Source: Legionella drozanskii LLAP-1 (GTDB lineage: Bacteria > Pseudomonadota > Gammaproteobacteria > Legionellales > Legionellaceae). Taken from it: DNA of 64,000 bases. Position 1 is the first letter of the stretch, and each line of letters starts with the position of its first letter. This document shows, in pieces, positions 1 to 8,619 of this stretch. Both the position numbers and the translations under genes were made by a program. The stretch lies in NCBI RefSeq assembly GCF_001467585.1, contig NZ_LNXY01000020.1:963368-1027367 (forward strand), in the 5' to 3' direction. Under the pieces are notes generated by a model. It was not told the origin of the DNA. It saw only the letters and a list, made by a program, of their open reading frames with translations, and ran no database searches.

Positions 1-8
1 CAAACATT

Positions 9-60
9 TAACTCCATCAACAAATACTTAGGGCCAATTGTAAGGTCAAAGCCGCGAGAA
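9..60. repeat. dispersed repeat, copy 1 (window edge)
   Basis: This non-coding stretch matches about 51165-51220 on the same strand. The shared core starts AATACTTAGGGC and runs to AAGCCGCG, with roughly four of five bases identical over about 40 bp, and the similarity extends upstream through a TCCAT...TCAAC segment. No reading frame is shared. The copy may continue to the left of the window. Nature unknown; probably a decayed mobile or REP-like element. Confidence 0.5.
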
Positions 61-92
61 TTCGTTTGAGTATAAGAGAAAATCTCCTTAAA

Positions 93-1229
93 TTAGTGAA
101 CTAAACTGACTCCCTCTTCCGTCTTCTTTTTCCTATCCAACTCTTCCCCAGCTGATCTTCGATCTGTTTTTTGGGCAAACATCGTAGGACCAGCACCAAG
201 AGAAATACTTTTTTTATGTCCCGGTCGTTTAGGTGAATTCTTCTCTAGCTCTTCGTCACTGTCGTCATTAGCAGCTTCTTCCTTTTTTTCTTTCCCATCC
301 TTTTCATTCTTAGGAGGCGGCAATTTTTCCTGATCTTTTTGTTCGGCTAAAGTTTTCGCCAAAGCTTTAATTTCATCTAGAGCAGTCTGCATTGCCTCTT
401 TGAGATCACCAGGCGCATGGTCCCATTGTATAGTTAAATCACCCAGCCACCCTACCCATCCCATGCCTGGTAAAGGTAGACTTGAACCAACAGTATGTGA
501 CTTACAAATCCGATTATTTTCACCTAATATAGATGACAGGCACATTATGGCAATCTTTATTCTGTTTGCTCTGTGGAGTGCTCTATCGTTTTCAGTGAGT
601 GCTAAAGCCTCTTTCAGGTTAGATATTGTTGTGTGTAAAAGATCTTCCTTTTCCACACGAACCTTAGCAGTAGAAGAAAAGAAACTCTGAACTTTAGCAC
701 CCCACCAACCTTGCTCTTCCTGCTGTTGATATTTTTTTGCATAATAAACAGCAGCATGATAAAGAATGATATCCAGAGGATCTCTATATCTGCTACTCGG
801 AGTTTCTATTAATATGTCATAAGTAGGTGAGGCTTTGGGATTAAGCTCTGGTTGAATATTATAAATATTCTCATCTTTTTTAAAGACATGATGGATCCCA
901 GCAAGCAATAAAGTTGCATTCGTCAATACCACATTAAGCTGACCTAAACCATGATCACTTTCTGTACATAATATTTTCGCATTATCCTTACAGTCATTAA
1001 TGTGGTTTTGTAATTTAATTTCGGTCTCTTTATCGTTCCTTTGATCTACTAACCCCATGATTTCTTTACACAAATTTTTAACCTGTGTGATCTTAGCTTT
1101 AGAGTGATCGACATCCCGTCCTGATAAGGTTGAAAAGATTTGGCTTTCATTCCAGCTCTCAGCACGCCTGATTTCCTCTTTAAGGTGCTTAATCAAAAAA
1201 TATTTCGATACATCAGCAAAAATACTCAT
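93..1229 (-). CDS. hypothetical protein with charged C-terminal tail (effector candidate)
   Basis: A 378-residue protein that I do not recognise. The start at 1229 is chosen because AAGGAG lies 7 bases upstream; a longer reading frame to 1289 lacks such a site. Residues 1-300 are mixed alpha-helical, with a Gly/Trp-rich stretch (PGMGWVGWLGDL) near residue 255. From about residue 295 to the end the chain is low-complexity and highly charged (runs of Lys, Glu and Asp, then an Arg/Lys-rich segment). There is no signal peptide and no convincing membrane segment. Such proteins with a disordered Glu/Lys-rich end are common among Dot/Icm substrates of Legionellales, but that is inference only. It stands alone, divergent from glmU. 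Function unknown. Confidence 0.75.
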   Translation of the reverse strand: MSIFADVSKYFLIKHLKEEIRRAESWNESQIFSTLSGRDVDHSKAKITQVKNLCKEIMGLVDQRNDKETEIKLQNHINDCKDNAKILCTESDHGLGQLNVVLTNATLLLAGIHHVFKKDENIYNIQPELNPKASPTYDILIETPSSRYRDPLDIILYHAAVYYAKKYQQQEEQGWWGAKVQSFFSSTAKVRVEKEDLLHTTISNLKEALALTENDRALHRANRIKIAIMCLSSILGENNRICKSHTVGSSLPLPGMGWVGWLGDLTIQWDHAPGDLKEAMQTALDEIKALAKTLAEQKDQEKLPPPKNEKDGKEKKEEAANDDSDEELEKNSPKRPGHKKSISLGAGPTMFAQKTDRRSAGEELDRKKKTEEGVSLVH

Positions 1230-1361
1230 TGCACTACTCCTTTTGTTGCAATTTTTTTTATCATATCCTATTAATCGAATGATTCGCAACGTACATACAA
1301 TTTGTTTAATACAGCATCTACTAACTAAAAAGATGCACTAACTTTAGGAAATAAAACAGTT

Positions 1362-2744
1362 ATGTCATTACAAATAGTCATTTTAGCGGCCGGACAAGGC
1401 AAACGAATGTATTCCACTCTGCCCAAAGTACTGCATCCCTTGGCAGGTAAACCGATGCTGCAGAGAGTCATAGAAACTGCGGAGCAATTAAATCCGGATG
1501 CGATCCATGTCATTTATGGACATAGTGGTGAAGAAATAAAATCGGCTCTGGCTAAATTATCGGTCAATTGGATTTTACAAGCGGAGCAATTAGGTACCGG
1601 CCATGCGGTTAAACAAGCACTCAGCCATATTCCAGATAAATCTCAGGTCTTAGTCCTTTCAGGCGATGTACCCCTAATTCAAGCAGAAACCCTTCGGGCA
1701 CTGATCTCTAGTGGCCAATCAACCAAAAGAAAATCAGCGACCTTGAGCTTGCTAGTCGCCTCCGTCGATAATCCCACCGGACTTGGTCGCATCCTGCGTG
1801 ATGCAGCGGGAGAAATTCAAGACATTGTTGAGGAAAAAGATGCGACTACAGAACAAAAGCAAATTAAGGAAATTTATAGTGGAATTTGCTGTGCTTCTGC
1901 CAGTGACTTAGCACGCTGGTTGCCCAACTTGACTACCCACAATGCCCAAAATGAATATTATCTTACCGATATTATTGAAATGGCTGTTGCAGAAGGTTTA
2001 CCCATTGCCTCGATGGAAGCTACAAATACTATAGAAATTCAAGGAGTGAATAATTGTTTACAACTACAACAATTGGAGCGCGCTTGGCAAAAACGAGTTG
2101 CTGAGCAATTAATGCTTTCAGGCGTTACCCTAGCGGACGCAAGCCGCTTTGATGTACGCGGTGAACTTATCTGCGGAAAAGATGTATTCATTGATATCAA
2201 CGGCATTTTTAATGGCAACGTCACTCTAGGCAAAGGTTGTCGTATCGGCCCCAATTGTGTATTGACCAATGTCACTCTAGGCGAGAATTGTGAAATTTTA
2301 GCCAACTCCGTATTGGAAGGTTGCTTCATTGCTGACAATTGCCATGTAGGTCCTTTTGCTCGCTTAAGACCGGGTACAAAACTGGCTGCAGATTGCAAAA
2401 TTGGTAATTTTGTTGAAACAAAAAATGCCGTTTTCGATGAAGGATCTAAAGCGAGTCATTTAAGTTATCTGGGTGACGTAACCCTCGGTAAAAAGGTCAA
2501 TATAGGTGCTGGCACCATCACTTGTAACTATGATGGAGCCAACAAATACCAAACCATTATTGAGGATGGTGTATTCGTGGGCTCAGATACCCAATTGGTT
2601 GCCCCAGTCACCATAGGCGCGCGTGCAACAATTGGCGCAGGCAGCACTATTCGTAAAGATGTCCCCGCCGATGAACTGACTTTAACCATGAGCAAACAAA
2701 AAACAGTTTTTGGCTGGAAAAGACCAGTTAAAAAAGAGAAGTAA
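1362..2744 (+). CDS. glmU: bifunctional UDP-GlcNAc pyrophosphorylase / glucosamine-1-P acetyltransferase
   Basis: This is full-length GlmU (460 aa; E. coli 456). It acetylates glucosamine-1-phosphate and then uridylylates it to UDP-GlcNAc, the precursor of peptidoglycan and lipopolysaccharide. The N-terminal half is the nucleotidyltransferase: LAAGQGKRMYS at residues 8-18 followed by the LPK segment, and SGDVPL near 102. From about residue 250 the chain is a left-handed beta-helix of hexapeptide repeats (IGPNCVL, IGAGTI, IGAGST). The catalytic KASHLSYLGD segment near 363-372 carries the acetyltransferase His. The gene is monocistronic here; the next gene converges on it 6 bases after its stop. 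All expected motifs are present. Confidence 0.98.
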   Translation: MSLQIVILAAGQGKRMYSTLPKVLHPLAGKPMLQRVIETAEQLNPDAIHVIYGHSGEEIKSALAKLSVNWILQAEQLGTGHAVKQALSHIPDKSQVLVLSGDVPLIQAETLRALISSGQSTKRKSATLSLLVASVDNPTGLGRILRDAAGEIQDIVEEKDATTEQKQIKEIYSGICCASASDLARWLPNLTTHNAQNEYYLTDIIEMAVAEGLPIASMEATNTIEIQGVNNCLQLQQLERAWQKRVAEQLMLSGVTLADASRFDVRGELICGKDVFIDINGIFNGNVTLGKGCRIGPNCVLTNVTLGENCEILANSVLEGCFIADNCHVGPFARLRPGTKLAADCKIGNFVETKNAVFDEGSKASHLSYLGDVTLGKKVNIGAGTITCNYDGANKYQTIIEDGVFVGSDTQLVAPVTIGARATIGAGSTIRKDVPADELTLTMSKQKTVFGWKRPVKKEK

Positions 2745-2750
2745 GGGGAT

Positions 2751-4028
2751 TTAAGTTAAGGTGACGTTTTTATGCAGATGATAACGATTACAAAGCCCTA
2801 ATACGATCGGTAAGCTAATTAGCGTCACAATAATTTTATAGGCCCAGGAATTCATAGCAAGATTAAAAATTTGGTCATAAGAATAAATCCCTCCATAGAG
2901 GAGACTATAGTTAACCAGACAAAGTAAGGAAGCAGCAAAAATATTAGCAATTAAAATTCGTGAGCAACGATTAAGACCAAGGCCGGTATATTTTAGATTT
3001 TCAAGAAGCATGGCATTACCCACAAAGGTAACAAATAAGGCTAACGTACCTGCAGGAATTCGACGTGGCATAATCGAGGAATAAAAGGGGTTTAAATTAA
3101 AAAACTCAGGAGCGGGTAGTGCCACAGCCCCCATTAGCAGTAAATCAAAAGTTAATTCAGTTAAAATTAAAACAATTGCCAAGCGGAGGTTTGCTTTATA
3201 ACCAAATAATTCGCCAACTAGGTTACTGGCAATAATGGTTAAAGGAAATAAAAGACCACTCGCTCCTAAAATCAGTCCATCGGTCAAAGAAACCAAACGA
3301 TATTCACAAGCTAAGCAAATTAATAAAATTGTCACTGAAAAACTAACGAGGTAATGATATAAAGGCTTCGATAAATAAGCCGGTAAAGACTCTTTATCCA
3401 GCGCAGTTTTAACCGGTTTTAATATAGCAAGACTAGTTAAATAAATAACGCCTACCAATAATAAAATTCCGCCGCTTACCATTAAAGAATCGATATAAAT
3501 TCGCTGAAAAGTCTGAATAAGAGGATGGGAAAATAGCAATAAAAAATTGAGACTAAAAAAGGTATACCCCCCAACTAAAGCAAGTAGAAGACGTCGCTTT
3601 GGCGAAGTCAGCATCTCGGTTTTTCGCATACAACAATATAAATGGGGTAAATAAAAACTCAAGGCAAACGCGAGCGTGGAAGCAAAAAATTTCTTAGGAA
3701 TATCTTCAAAAACAATCTGATAAGCAGGATTATCATGCATATAATCAGCCGCTGGTAAATTCACCAGCAGATAAATACCTACCGAAAATAAATAGAGTGC
3801 AAGTAAACATTGGTTAAGGATGTGCCGTTGCTGCACAATATTGCACTCTCTTAAAACCATTAAATAGATCACTGCCACCAGCGGGCATAGAACACTGCTT
3901 GCTGTGAAAATAATTCCTTGCAAATCAATAAGTTTGAATGAAACATTAATTAACAAGATAAGACAGGTCATCATACTCACAGTAAGTGACAAGTAACTAC
4001 GTCTTGTTAATTCAGCAAAGGCAGTCAT
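2751..4028 (-). CDS. double-length VUT-family (YhhQ-like) membrane protein
   Basis: A 425-residue integral membrane protein with about 11-12 hydrophobic segments. The second half (about 230-425) reads like a VUT/YhhQ queuine-precursor transporter: a FPLTIIASNLVGELFGYK-like segment replaces the usual FPL.F..TDL...YG signature, and an Arg-Ile-Pro-Ala-Gly segment and a late Tyr-Lys-Ile segment follow. The first half (1-215) repeats the same order more loosely (CPLVAVIYLMVLRE, NPAYQIVFEDIPKKFFAS). It therefore looks like an internal duplication of a normal 210-230-aa transporter; a normal one is encoded at 44029. The signature acidic residue in FPL..TDL is Asn here, so the substrate may differ. 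No partner gene is adjacent. Confidence 0.7.
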   Translation of the reverse strand: MTAFAELTRRSYLSLTVSMMTCLILLINVSFKLIDLQGIIFTASSVLCPLVAVIYLMVLRECNIVQQRHILNQCLLALYLFSVGIYLLVNLPAADYMHDNPAYQIVFEDIPKKFFASTLAFALSFYLPHLYCCMRKTEMLTSPKRRLLLALVGGYTFFSLNFLLLFSHPLIQTFQRIYIDSLMVSGGILLLVGVIYLTSLAILKPVKTALDKESLPAYLSKPLYHYLVSFSVTILLICLACEYRLVSLTDGLILGASGLLFPLTIIASNLVGELFGYKANLRLAIVLILTELTFDLLLMGAVALPAPEFFNLNPFYSSIMPRRIPAGTLALFVTFVGNAMLLENLKYTGLGLNRCSRILIANIFAASLLCLVNYSLLYGGIYSYDQIFNLAMNSWAYKIIVTLISLPIVLGLCNRYHLHKNVTLT

Positions 4029-4328
4029 TATTTTAAAGGTACTCTTTTCTCAACCTAAAAATAACTTGCGGCTGAAATTGAAAAAATGAGCAAGAATATA
4101 GCATTATTATTTTTATATTGGCAACTTTTCTTAAGTAAATGCGTGGAAATTTTCGAGTTAGTGCGCATAATATCCGATTACAATGCCATGAGTTTAAAGA
4201 GAATACCTGACTATTAAGGTTTTTTGCAGATCTATTTGGGCATAAACATCGCTTTGGCCTCCCAGCAAAACTGGCGAATGCGTTAACTGAGGGTTATAAT
4301 TGGTATAAATTAGCACAAGGACTGTTCT
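4029..4328. other. intergenic region, 300 bp
   Basis: This is the divergent spacer between the VUT-like gene and corA and must hold both promoters. It is AT-rich. The only clear signal is AAGGA 9 bases before the corA ATG. I see no convincing open frame, hairpin or repeat. Confidence 0.5.
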
Positions 4329-5399
4329 ATGTATCTACATAAAAAAAAACCCTCTGCTAAATTCGGCATGCCGCCTGGATCGCTGCTTTATATTGGTGAA
4401 AACCCTCCTAACCCAACGAAACTATCGATTCATATCTACGACTCTGACAGCTATCAAAACACAGAATCATTTGAGCCCGAGCTTATTCACAAAGCTTTAG
4501 CGAAAAATCAGCATGTGTGGATCGATGTTTCTGGGCTTGCAGATACACAACTAATCACAGAAATTTGTACGGAATTTGATATTCATTCTTTAATTATTGA
4601 AGACATATTTAATACCCATCAACGCCCTAAATTGGATGAATTAGAAGATTGCTTATTTTTTGTTTTCAGACTATTAAACTCGCCACCAACTAGGGTTACT
4701 TATTGTACTGAACAATTTTGTATGGTGTTGAAAAAAAACCTTCTACTTACCTTTCGTGAATCGAATAATTATGACTTAACGCCTATAAACCAGCACCTAA
4801 GCAGTTCTACGGAACCAACCACTAGAGAACAGGGTAGTAGTACCTATCTTAGTTATCTTATTATCGATAATCTTGTTGATAGCTATTTTAGCTTCGTCGA
4901 ATCTTCTGATGAAACTCTCGATTCTATAGAAAATTTGTTGATCAAAAATCCGTCCTCAATTCATTTACCAGAATTATATACGTTGAAAAGACGCACATTC
5001 ACCATGCGTAAAATTATTGCCCCCTTACGAGACATCATTCATGTGCTAGTTCTGGAAAATAAATTTTCGTTCAATCCCAAAAATCTACTTTACTATCACG
5101 ATTTATTGGACCATACAAGCCGCTTACTGGAATCGATCGATTTACAACGTGAAACCATCACTGGCATTTTGGAAATGTATATTTCCACGGTCAACACGCG
5201 CATGAACGAAACAATAAAAGTTTTAACCATCTTCGCCAGCTTGTTTATTCCTTTGACGTTCATCGCTGGAATTTATGGAATGAATTTCGTCTACATGCCG
5301 GAGTTAAAATGGCGATATTCTTATCCGGCTGTCCTGTTAGTTATGTTAGTCATTGCTATACTTATGATTTATTATTTCAAACGAAAGCGCTTGTTTTAG
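4329..5399 (+). CDS. corA: CorA-family magnesium/cobalt transporter
   Basis: A 356-residue CorA-type divalent cation channel of the inner membrane. The long N-terminal cytoplasmic region (about 1-290) is followed by two C-terminal transmembrane helices. The family signature YGMNF is at about residues 316-320, at the end of the first helix, and a short acidic loop (MPELKW) leads into the second helix. The C-terminus ends in Lys/Arg (FKRKRLF), as expected for a cytoplasmic end. The start has AAGGA 9 bases upstream. The last 23 bases overlap, tail to tail, the 3' end of the convergent membrane-protein gene. Substrate specificity (Mg, Co or Zn) cannot be read from sequence. Confidence 0.93.
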   Translation: MYLHKKKPSAKFGMPPGSLLYIGENPPNPTKLSIHIYDSDSYQNTESFEPELIHKALAKNQHVWIDVSGLADTQLITEICTEFDIHSLIIEDIFNTHQRPKLDELEDCLFFVFRLLNSPPTRVTYCTEQFCMVLKKNLLLTFRESNNYDLTPINQHLSSSTEPTTREQGSSTYLSYLIIDNLVDSYFSFVESSDETLDSIENLLIKNPSSIHLPELYTLKRRTFTMRKIIAPLRDIIHVLVLENKFSFNPKNLLYYHDLLDHTSRLLESIDLQRETITGILEMYISTVNTRMNETIKVLTIFASLFIPLTFIAGIYGMNFVYMPELKWRYSYPAVLLVMLVIAILMIYYFKRKRLF

Positions 5400-7224
5400 G
5401 TTTGCCTGCCTTTTCACGGTCACCCAACATTTCAAAATCGTCTCCTAGTTCATCGAAATCAGGATTTACTACCTCAAAATCCTCTAATCCGATTTGCGCA
5501 GGTTTGGGCTTTGCTGTAAAGAACTCAGAGCGATTTCGTCCGCGTGATGTTAAGCGCTCTTCTAGCTGAGCATCATTGGACGACGATTGCGGCCTTGAAT
5601 CTAAACGATCTTCCAGCTGATCAGAAGATTGCAGCCTTAATTTGCGCTCCATCGCTTCTTCTGTTGGTATTCTAAATCTAATTGAGGGGGCCTCAGTTTG
5701 TCCTGCTTTCTGAGACTGATTTTGATCGTCAACTTCCTCGACAATTTGTGAATGAGGAATAATATTAGCGGTCTCGATTTGTCCTCGCATCAGTGGTGCG
5801 TCTGGATCAGGCTGAGTTTCAGGAGGAGCCCCGCTGTGAATACCTTCAAGATCACGGCGTTTTGCCGCCAAGTTATCCATGAATGTTTTATTTCTTAAGA
5901 GCCGCAGCACAGCTTCGGTGATTATTTTCGGAGTACCCATAACTACTTCAATAGCTTCCCCAGTTGTTTCGGGCGCGGCGCTTATCAGCCGAAAGGCATA
6001 ATTTTTACTAACTTTCTCTAAATCGATCATTGCGCTAATTACTTTATCTCGCAATCCTCGCCAATGATGACGCACTAAATGATCGTTAACGAATTCTTCT
6101 GGTCCTTGTAACATCGAAGGGAGTACAAAATATTTAACCACTTTAGTGGCCTTATGACTCCATATCACCACTACAACATTGCCTATTTTATTCCAAGGTA
6201 TCGTGGGGGCTTTGGGTAATCGATTCAGTAAGGGTCTAAATATTGGCTCCACTTTAGGAAGAACTACCTGTAGCGCTTCTCTTGACTTAGTCAGTGTTCC
6301 ATCAATCCCGTATTTAACCGCTATTTCATACGCTCTCACGGGGTCTTTAGGTAAGCGATCGGAGTGTTTGACAAATACAGGTAACTCACCGTGTGCACCA
6401 AGCAAGACTTGTCCAACGATTGCTAATTGTTGGATGGATGTTTGGTAATAATCTCGAGGAATGCCGGTACCCCATTCAATTGCACTAACAATCAATATCG
6501 ATGTACCCATATGCGTCAACCCTTGCGCTAATGTAAACTCTGGATGTTCATTCAAATTATGATCTAAATGACGACCGCAAAGCGGTGACCAAATTAAGGT
6601 GGCAATATAACTACCGTTATGAAAAACAGTGAGGGTCAAAGCCATCCATTCTCCAACCCCTGGAATATATCTCACACCTTCTATAAGAATTAACTTAGTC
6701 GACCAATAGGTAATAAAATCACGAAAGGAACCTTTCAAGAATCGTAGGCTAGTACAATCCTGGCAAATTTTTACAGTGGGTAATTGAGGCAATACCACAT
6801 TCGAAGATTCAAGCGTTAAAATTCCAGCTTGCATTGCTTCTTGAGCATCTTCACGTTTATCGATAATCCATACCACCGCACTCAAAAGGGTTAGACCGGT
6901 GATAATCAAAGTATCTGTGCTGAGTAATTCCTGTTCTTCGTCTTCGTGTAAATACGTTTGACCGCGACGTTGTATTTCATCATTCAAATAGGAGAAAACC
7001 ATCGGTATGAAAATATGTAAGCCAGCTCCTGCCATATGCATCGCAAATACACGCGTATTAGGATCAGAAATTACTGAATTACCTGCACTAAGCGCTGCTC
7101 GTGGCATACTCAGTATGTAACCTGCTGTTTTATAAGAAAAAATACCTATATTGGCAGGCGTTGCCTCGTTCCAAGCGCGAGCGCTCCAACCTTTTACTTT
7201 TTCCCAAGCATCGAAAAAACCCAT
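5377..7224 (-). CDS. large multi-pass hypothetical membrane protein (effector candidate)
   Basis: 615 residues, not recognised. The start at 7224 is chosen for AGGGAG 7 bases upstream. The N-terminus (GFFDAWEKVKGWSARAWNE) is amphipathic without a signal peptide. Hydrophobic segments lie at roughly 60-80, 105-125, 185-220 and 240-260, separated by charged loops. From about residue 460 the protein is hydrophilic and acidic, with two similar SS-DQLEDRLDSRPQSSS / DAQLEERLTSRGRN motifs about 18 residues apart and a Glu/Asp-rich end (DELGDDFEMLGDREK). A membrane-inserted body with an acidic tail is typical of Dot/Icm substrates, but no known domain is visible. Its 3' end overlaps corA by 23 bases. 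Confidence 0.75.
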   Translation of the reverse strand: MGFFDAWEKVKGWSARAWNEATPANIGIFSYKTAGYILSMPRAALSAGNSVISDPNTRVFAMHMAGAGLHIFIPMVFSYLNDEIQRRGQTYLHEDEEQELLSTDTLIITGLTLLSAVVWIIDKREDAQEAMQAGILTLESSNVVLPQLPTVKICQDCTSLRFLKGSFRDFITYWSTKLILIEGVRYIPGVGEWMALTLTVFHNGSYIATLIWSPLCGRHLDHNLNEHPEFTLAQGLTHMGTSILIVSAIEWGTGIPRDYYQTSIQQLAIVGQVLLGAHGELPVFVKHSDRLPKDPVRAYEIAVKYGIDGTLTKSREALQVVLPKVEPIFRPLLNRLPKAPTIPWNKIGNVVVVIWSHKATKVVKYFVLPSMLQGPEEFVNDHLVRHHWRGLRDKVISAMIDLEKVSKNYAFRLISAAPETTGEAIEVVMGTPKIITEAVLRLLRNKTFMDNLAAKRRDLEGIHSGAPPETQPDPDAPLMRGQIETANIIPHSQIVEEVDDQNQSQKAGQTEAPSIRFRIPTEEAMERKLRLQSSDQLEDRLDSRPQSSSNDAQLEERLTSRGRNRSEFFTAKPKPAQIGLEDFEVVNPDFDELGDDFEMLGDREKAGKPKTSAFV

Positions 7225-7330
7225 CTTGCACTCCCTGCAAATTCGCAAAAAAATTATTCTAGAATTATTACCAAAAAATTACCAGATTAGACTGGAAATA
7301 ATAAACTGGTAAAAAGAAAAACCAGAGAGG

Positions 7331-7972
7331 CTAACTTAGAGCCGGTGTTTTGTTGGGATATTCACATAAATCCCGAATTAGGCAGTCAGGACAGCGCGGT
7401 TTACGAGCAGTACAAACGTAACGACCATGTAAAATCAGCCAATGATGAGCATCCTGCAAAAATTCCTTGTCGATATTTTTAAGTAAAGCCAGTTCTACCG
7501 CCAAAGGGGTTGTACCTTTAGCAATCCCCGTACGGTTTGCCACGCGAAAAATATGAGTATCAACGGCCATGGTCGGCTGTCCAAAAGCAGTGTTAAGTAC
7601 GACATTTGCGGTTTTCCGCCCAACACCGGGCAAAGCTTGTAGCGCTTCACGAGTGGCTGGAACTTGCCCCTCATAAAGAGTCATTAATAATTGACAGGTC
7701 TTGATAACGTTTTTTGCTTTGCCATTAAATAAGCCGATGGTTTTTATGTATTCTTTAAGAGGTTCCTCCCCTAAATCGATTAAAGCTTGCGGCGTATTCG
7801 CAACTGGAAAAAGTTTCGCTGTGGCTTTATTGACACTCACATCAGTGGCTTGAGCAGAGAGCATCACCGCGATTAATAATTCAAATGGCGTACTGTATTT
7901 TAATTCCGTGGTTGGCTTTGGGTTTTGCTTTTTAAATCGTTCAAAAATGGCGCGACATTTTGCTTTGTTCAT
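7331..7972 (-). CDS. nth: endonuclease III (DNA glycosylase/AP lyase)
   Basis: 213 residues, matching E. coli Nth (211). It excises oxidised pyrimidines and cleaves the abasic site in base-excision repair. The helix-hairpin-helix LPGVGRKTANVV carries the catalytic Lys120, and Asp138 lies in AVDTH; both numbers match E. coli. The C-terminal [4Fe-4S] ligands are C187, C194, C197 and C203 in the expected C-x6-C-x2-C-x5-C spacing. It is the last gene of metG-rnfB-nth, 38 bases after rnfB with a hairpin between them. Confidence 0.97.
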   Translation of the reverse strand: MNKAKCRAIFERFKKQNPKPTTELKYSTPFELLIAVMLSAQATDVSVNKATAKLFPVANTPQALIDLGEEPLKEYIKTIGLFNGKAKNVIKTCQLLMTLYEGQVPATREALQALPGVGRKTANVVLNTAFGQPTMAVDTHIFRVANRTGIAKGTTPLAVELALLKNIDKEFLQDAHHWLILHGRYVCTARKPRCPDCLIRDLCEYPNKTPALS

Positions 7973-7989
7973 GATTTATTACTCAAATT

Positions 7990-8014
7990 GTAGGTTGAGC
8001 TAAGGCCAACCTAC
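7990..8014 (-). repeat. GTAGG...CCTAC hairpin overlapping the rnfB stop codon
   Basis: On the minus strand GTAGGTTG pairs with CAACCTAC across a 9-base GCCTTAGCT-like loop. The first bases of the left arm contain the TAG stop of rnfB. The right arm is not followed by a U-run, so it is not a standard terminator. Similar hairpins occur at 31649-31674 and 52472-52500, which suggests a REP-like dispersed family that may stabilise or attenuate transcripts. Confidence 0.6.
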
Positions 8015-8619
8015 TTTTTCTTTGCCTGAACGCGCGCGAGCGCTTCCAGTATATAATTCTGTTTTGCTTTAGTATCTACAATAGCATCGGCTGATTTGGC
8101 CGCTAACCGCCGCTTTTCGCGATAGGTTTGTTGCTTGTCTTGCTCTTCTCGCACTAACCGAGTTTGCCTGGCATTATAACGCTGCCTGGCGAGTTCCTTA
8201 TCGTAGAGTGCTTCGGGAATGGTGATCATTTCAATACAATCGACAGGACAAGGCTCAACGCAAAGACCACACCCAGTGCATTCCGTACTTAAAATAGAAT
8301 GCATCCGTTTACCACTGCCAATAATAGCATCCACCGGACATGCTTGGATGCATTTCGTACAACCTATACATTCTGATTCACGAATAAGCGCCAATGCTGG
8401 CGTTCTGGTGTTTGTTTCTGCCGTTGCCAAATAGGGTTGTGCATCGATTGCCAATAACTCGGCAAGCGCTTTAACCGTTGCCACCCCACCGGGGGGGCAG
8501 CGATCTATCGGAGCTTTGGCTTGAGCCATTGCCTCGGCGTACGGTAAACAGCCAGCATAGCCACATTCCCCACATTGCGTTTGTGGAAGCAGGGCATCGA
8601 TTGCTTTTACAGACGTCAT
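8011..8619 (-). CDS. rnfB: RnfB-type iron-sulfur protein without membrane anchor
   Basis: 202 residues. The N-terminal Fe-S domain has C16, C19, C24 and C41 ([14 protein letters not shown]...CPPGG), the RnfB/RsxB signature. Two [4Fe-4S] ferredoxin motifs follow: C84/C87/C90/C94 and C114/C117/C120/C124. The usual N-terminal transmembrane helix of RnfB is missing; the chain starts almost at the first cluster. No other rnf gene is nearby, so this is probably a stand-alone soluble electron carrier, as in related genomes where it sits between metG and nth. A Lys/Arg/Gln-rich C-terminal helix (about 135-202) follows. The start overlaps the metG stop (TAATG), so translation is probably coupled. The redox partner is unknown. 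Confidence 0.9.
   Translation of the reverse strand: MTSVKAIDALLPQTQCGECGYAGCLPYAEAMAQAKAPIDRCPPGGVATVKALAELLAIDAQPYLATAETNTRTPALALIRESECIGCTKCIQACPVDAIIGSGKRMHSILSTECTGCGLCVEPCPVDCIEMITIPEALYDKELARQRYNARQTRLVREEQDKQQTYREKRRLAAKSADAIVDTKAKQNYILEALARVQAKKK

Noticed and set aside
4143-4328. Possible small RNA or leader of corA (Mg-sensing element)
   Set aside because: No stable alternating hairpins or terminator-like run could be seen before the corA ATG.
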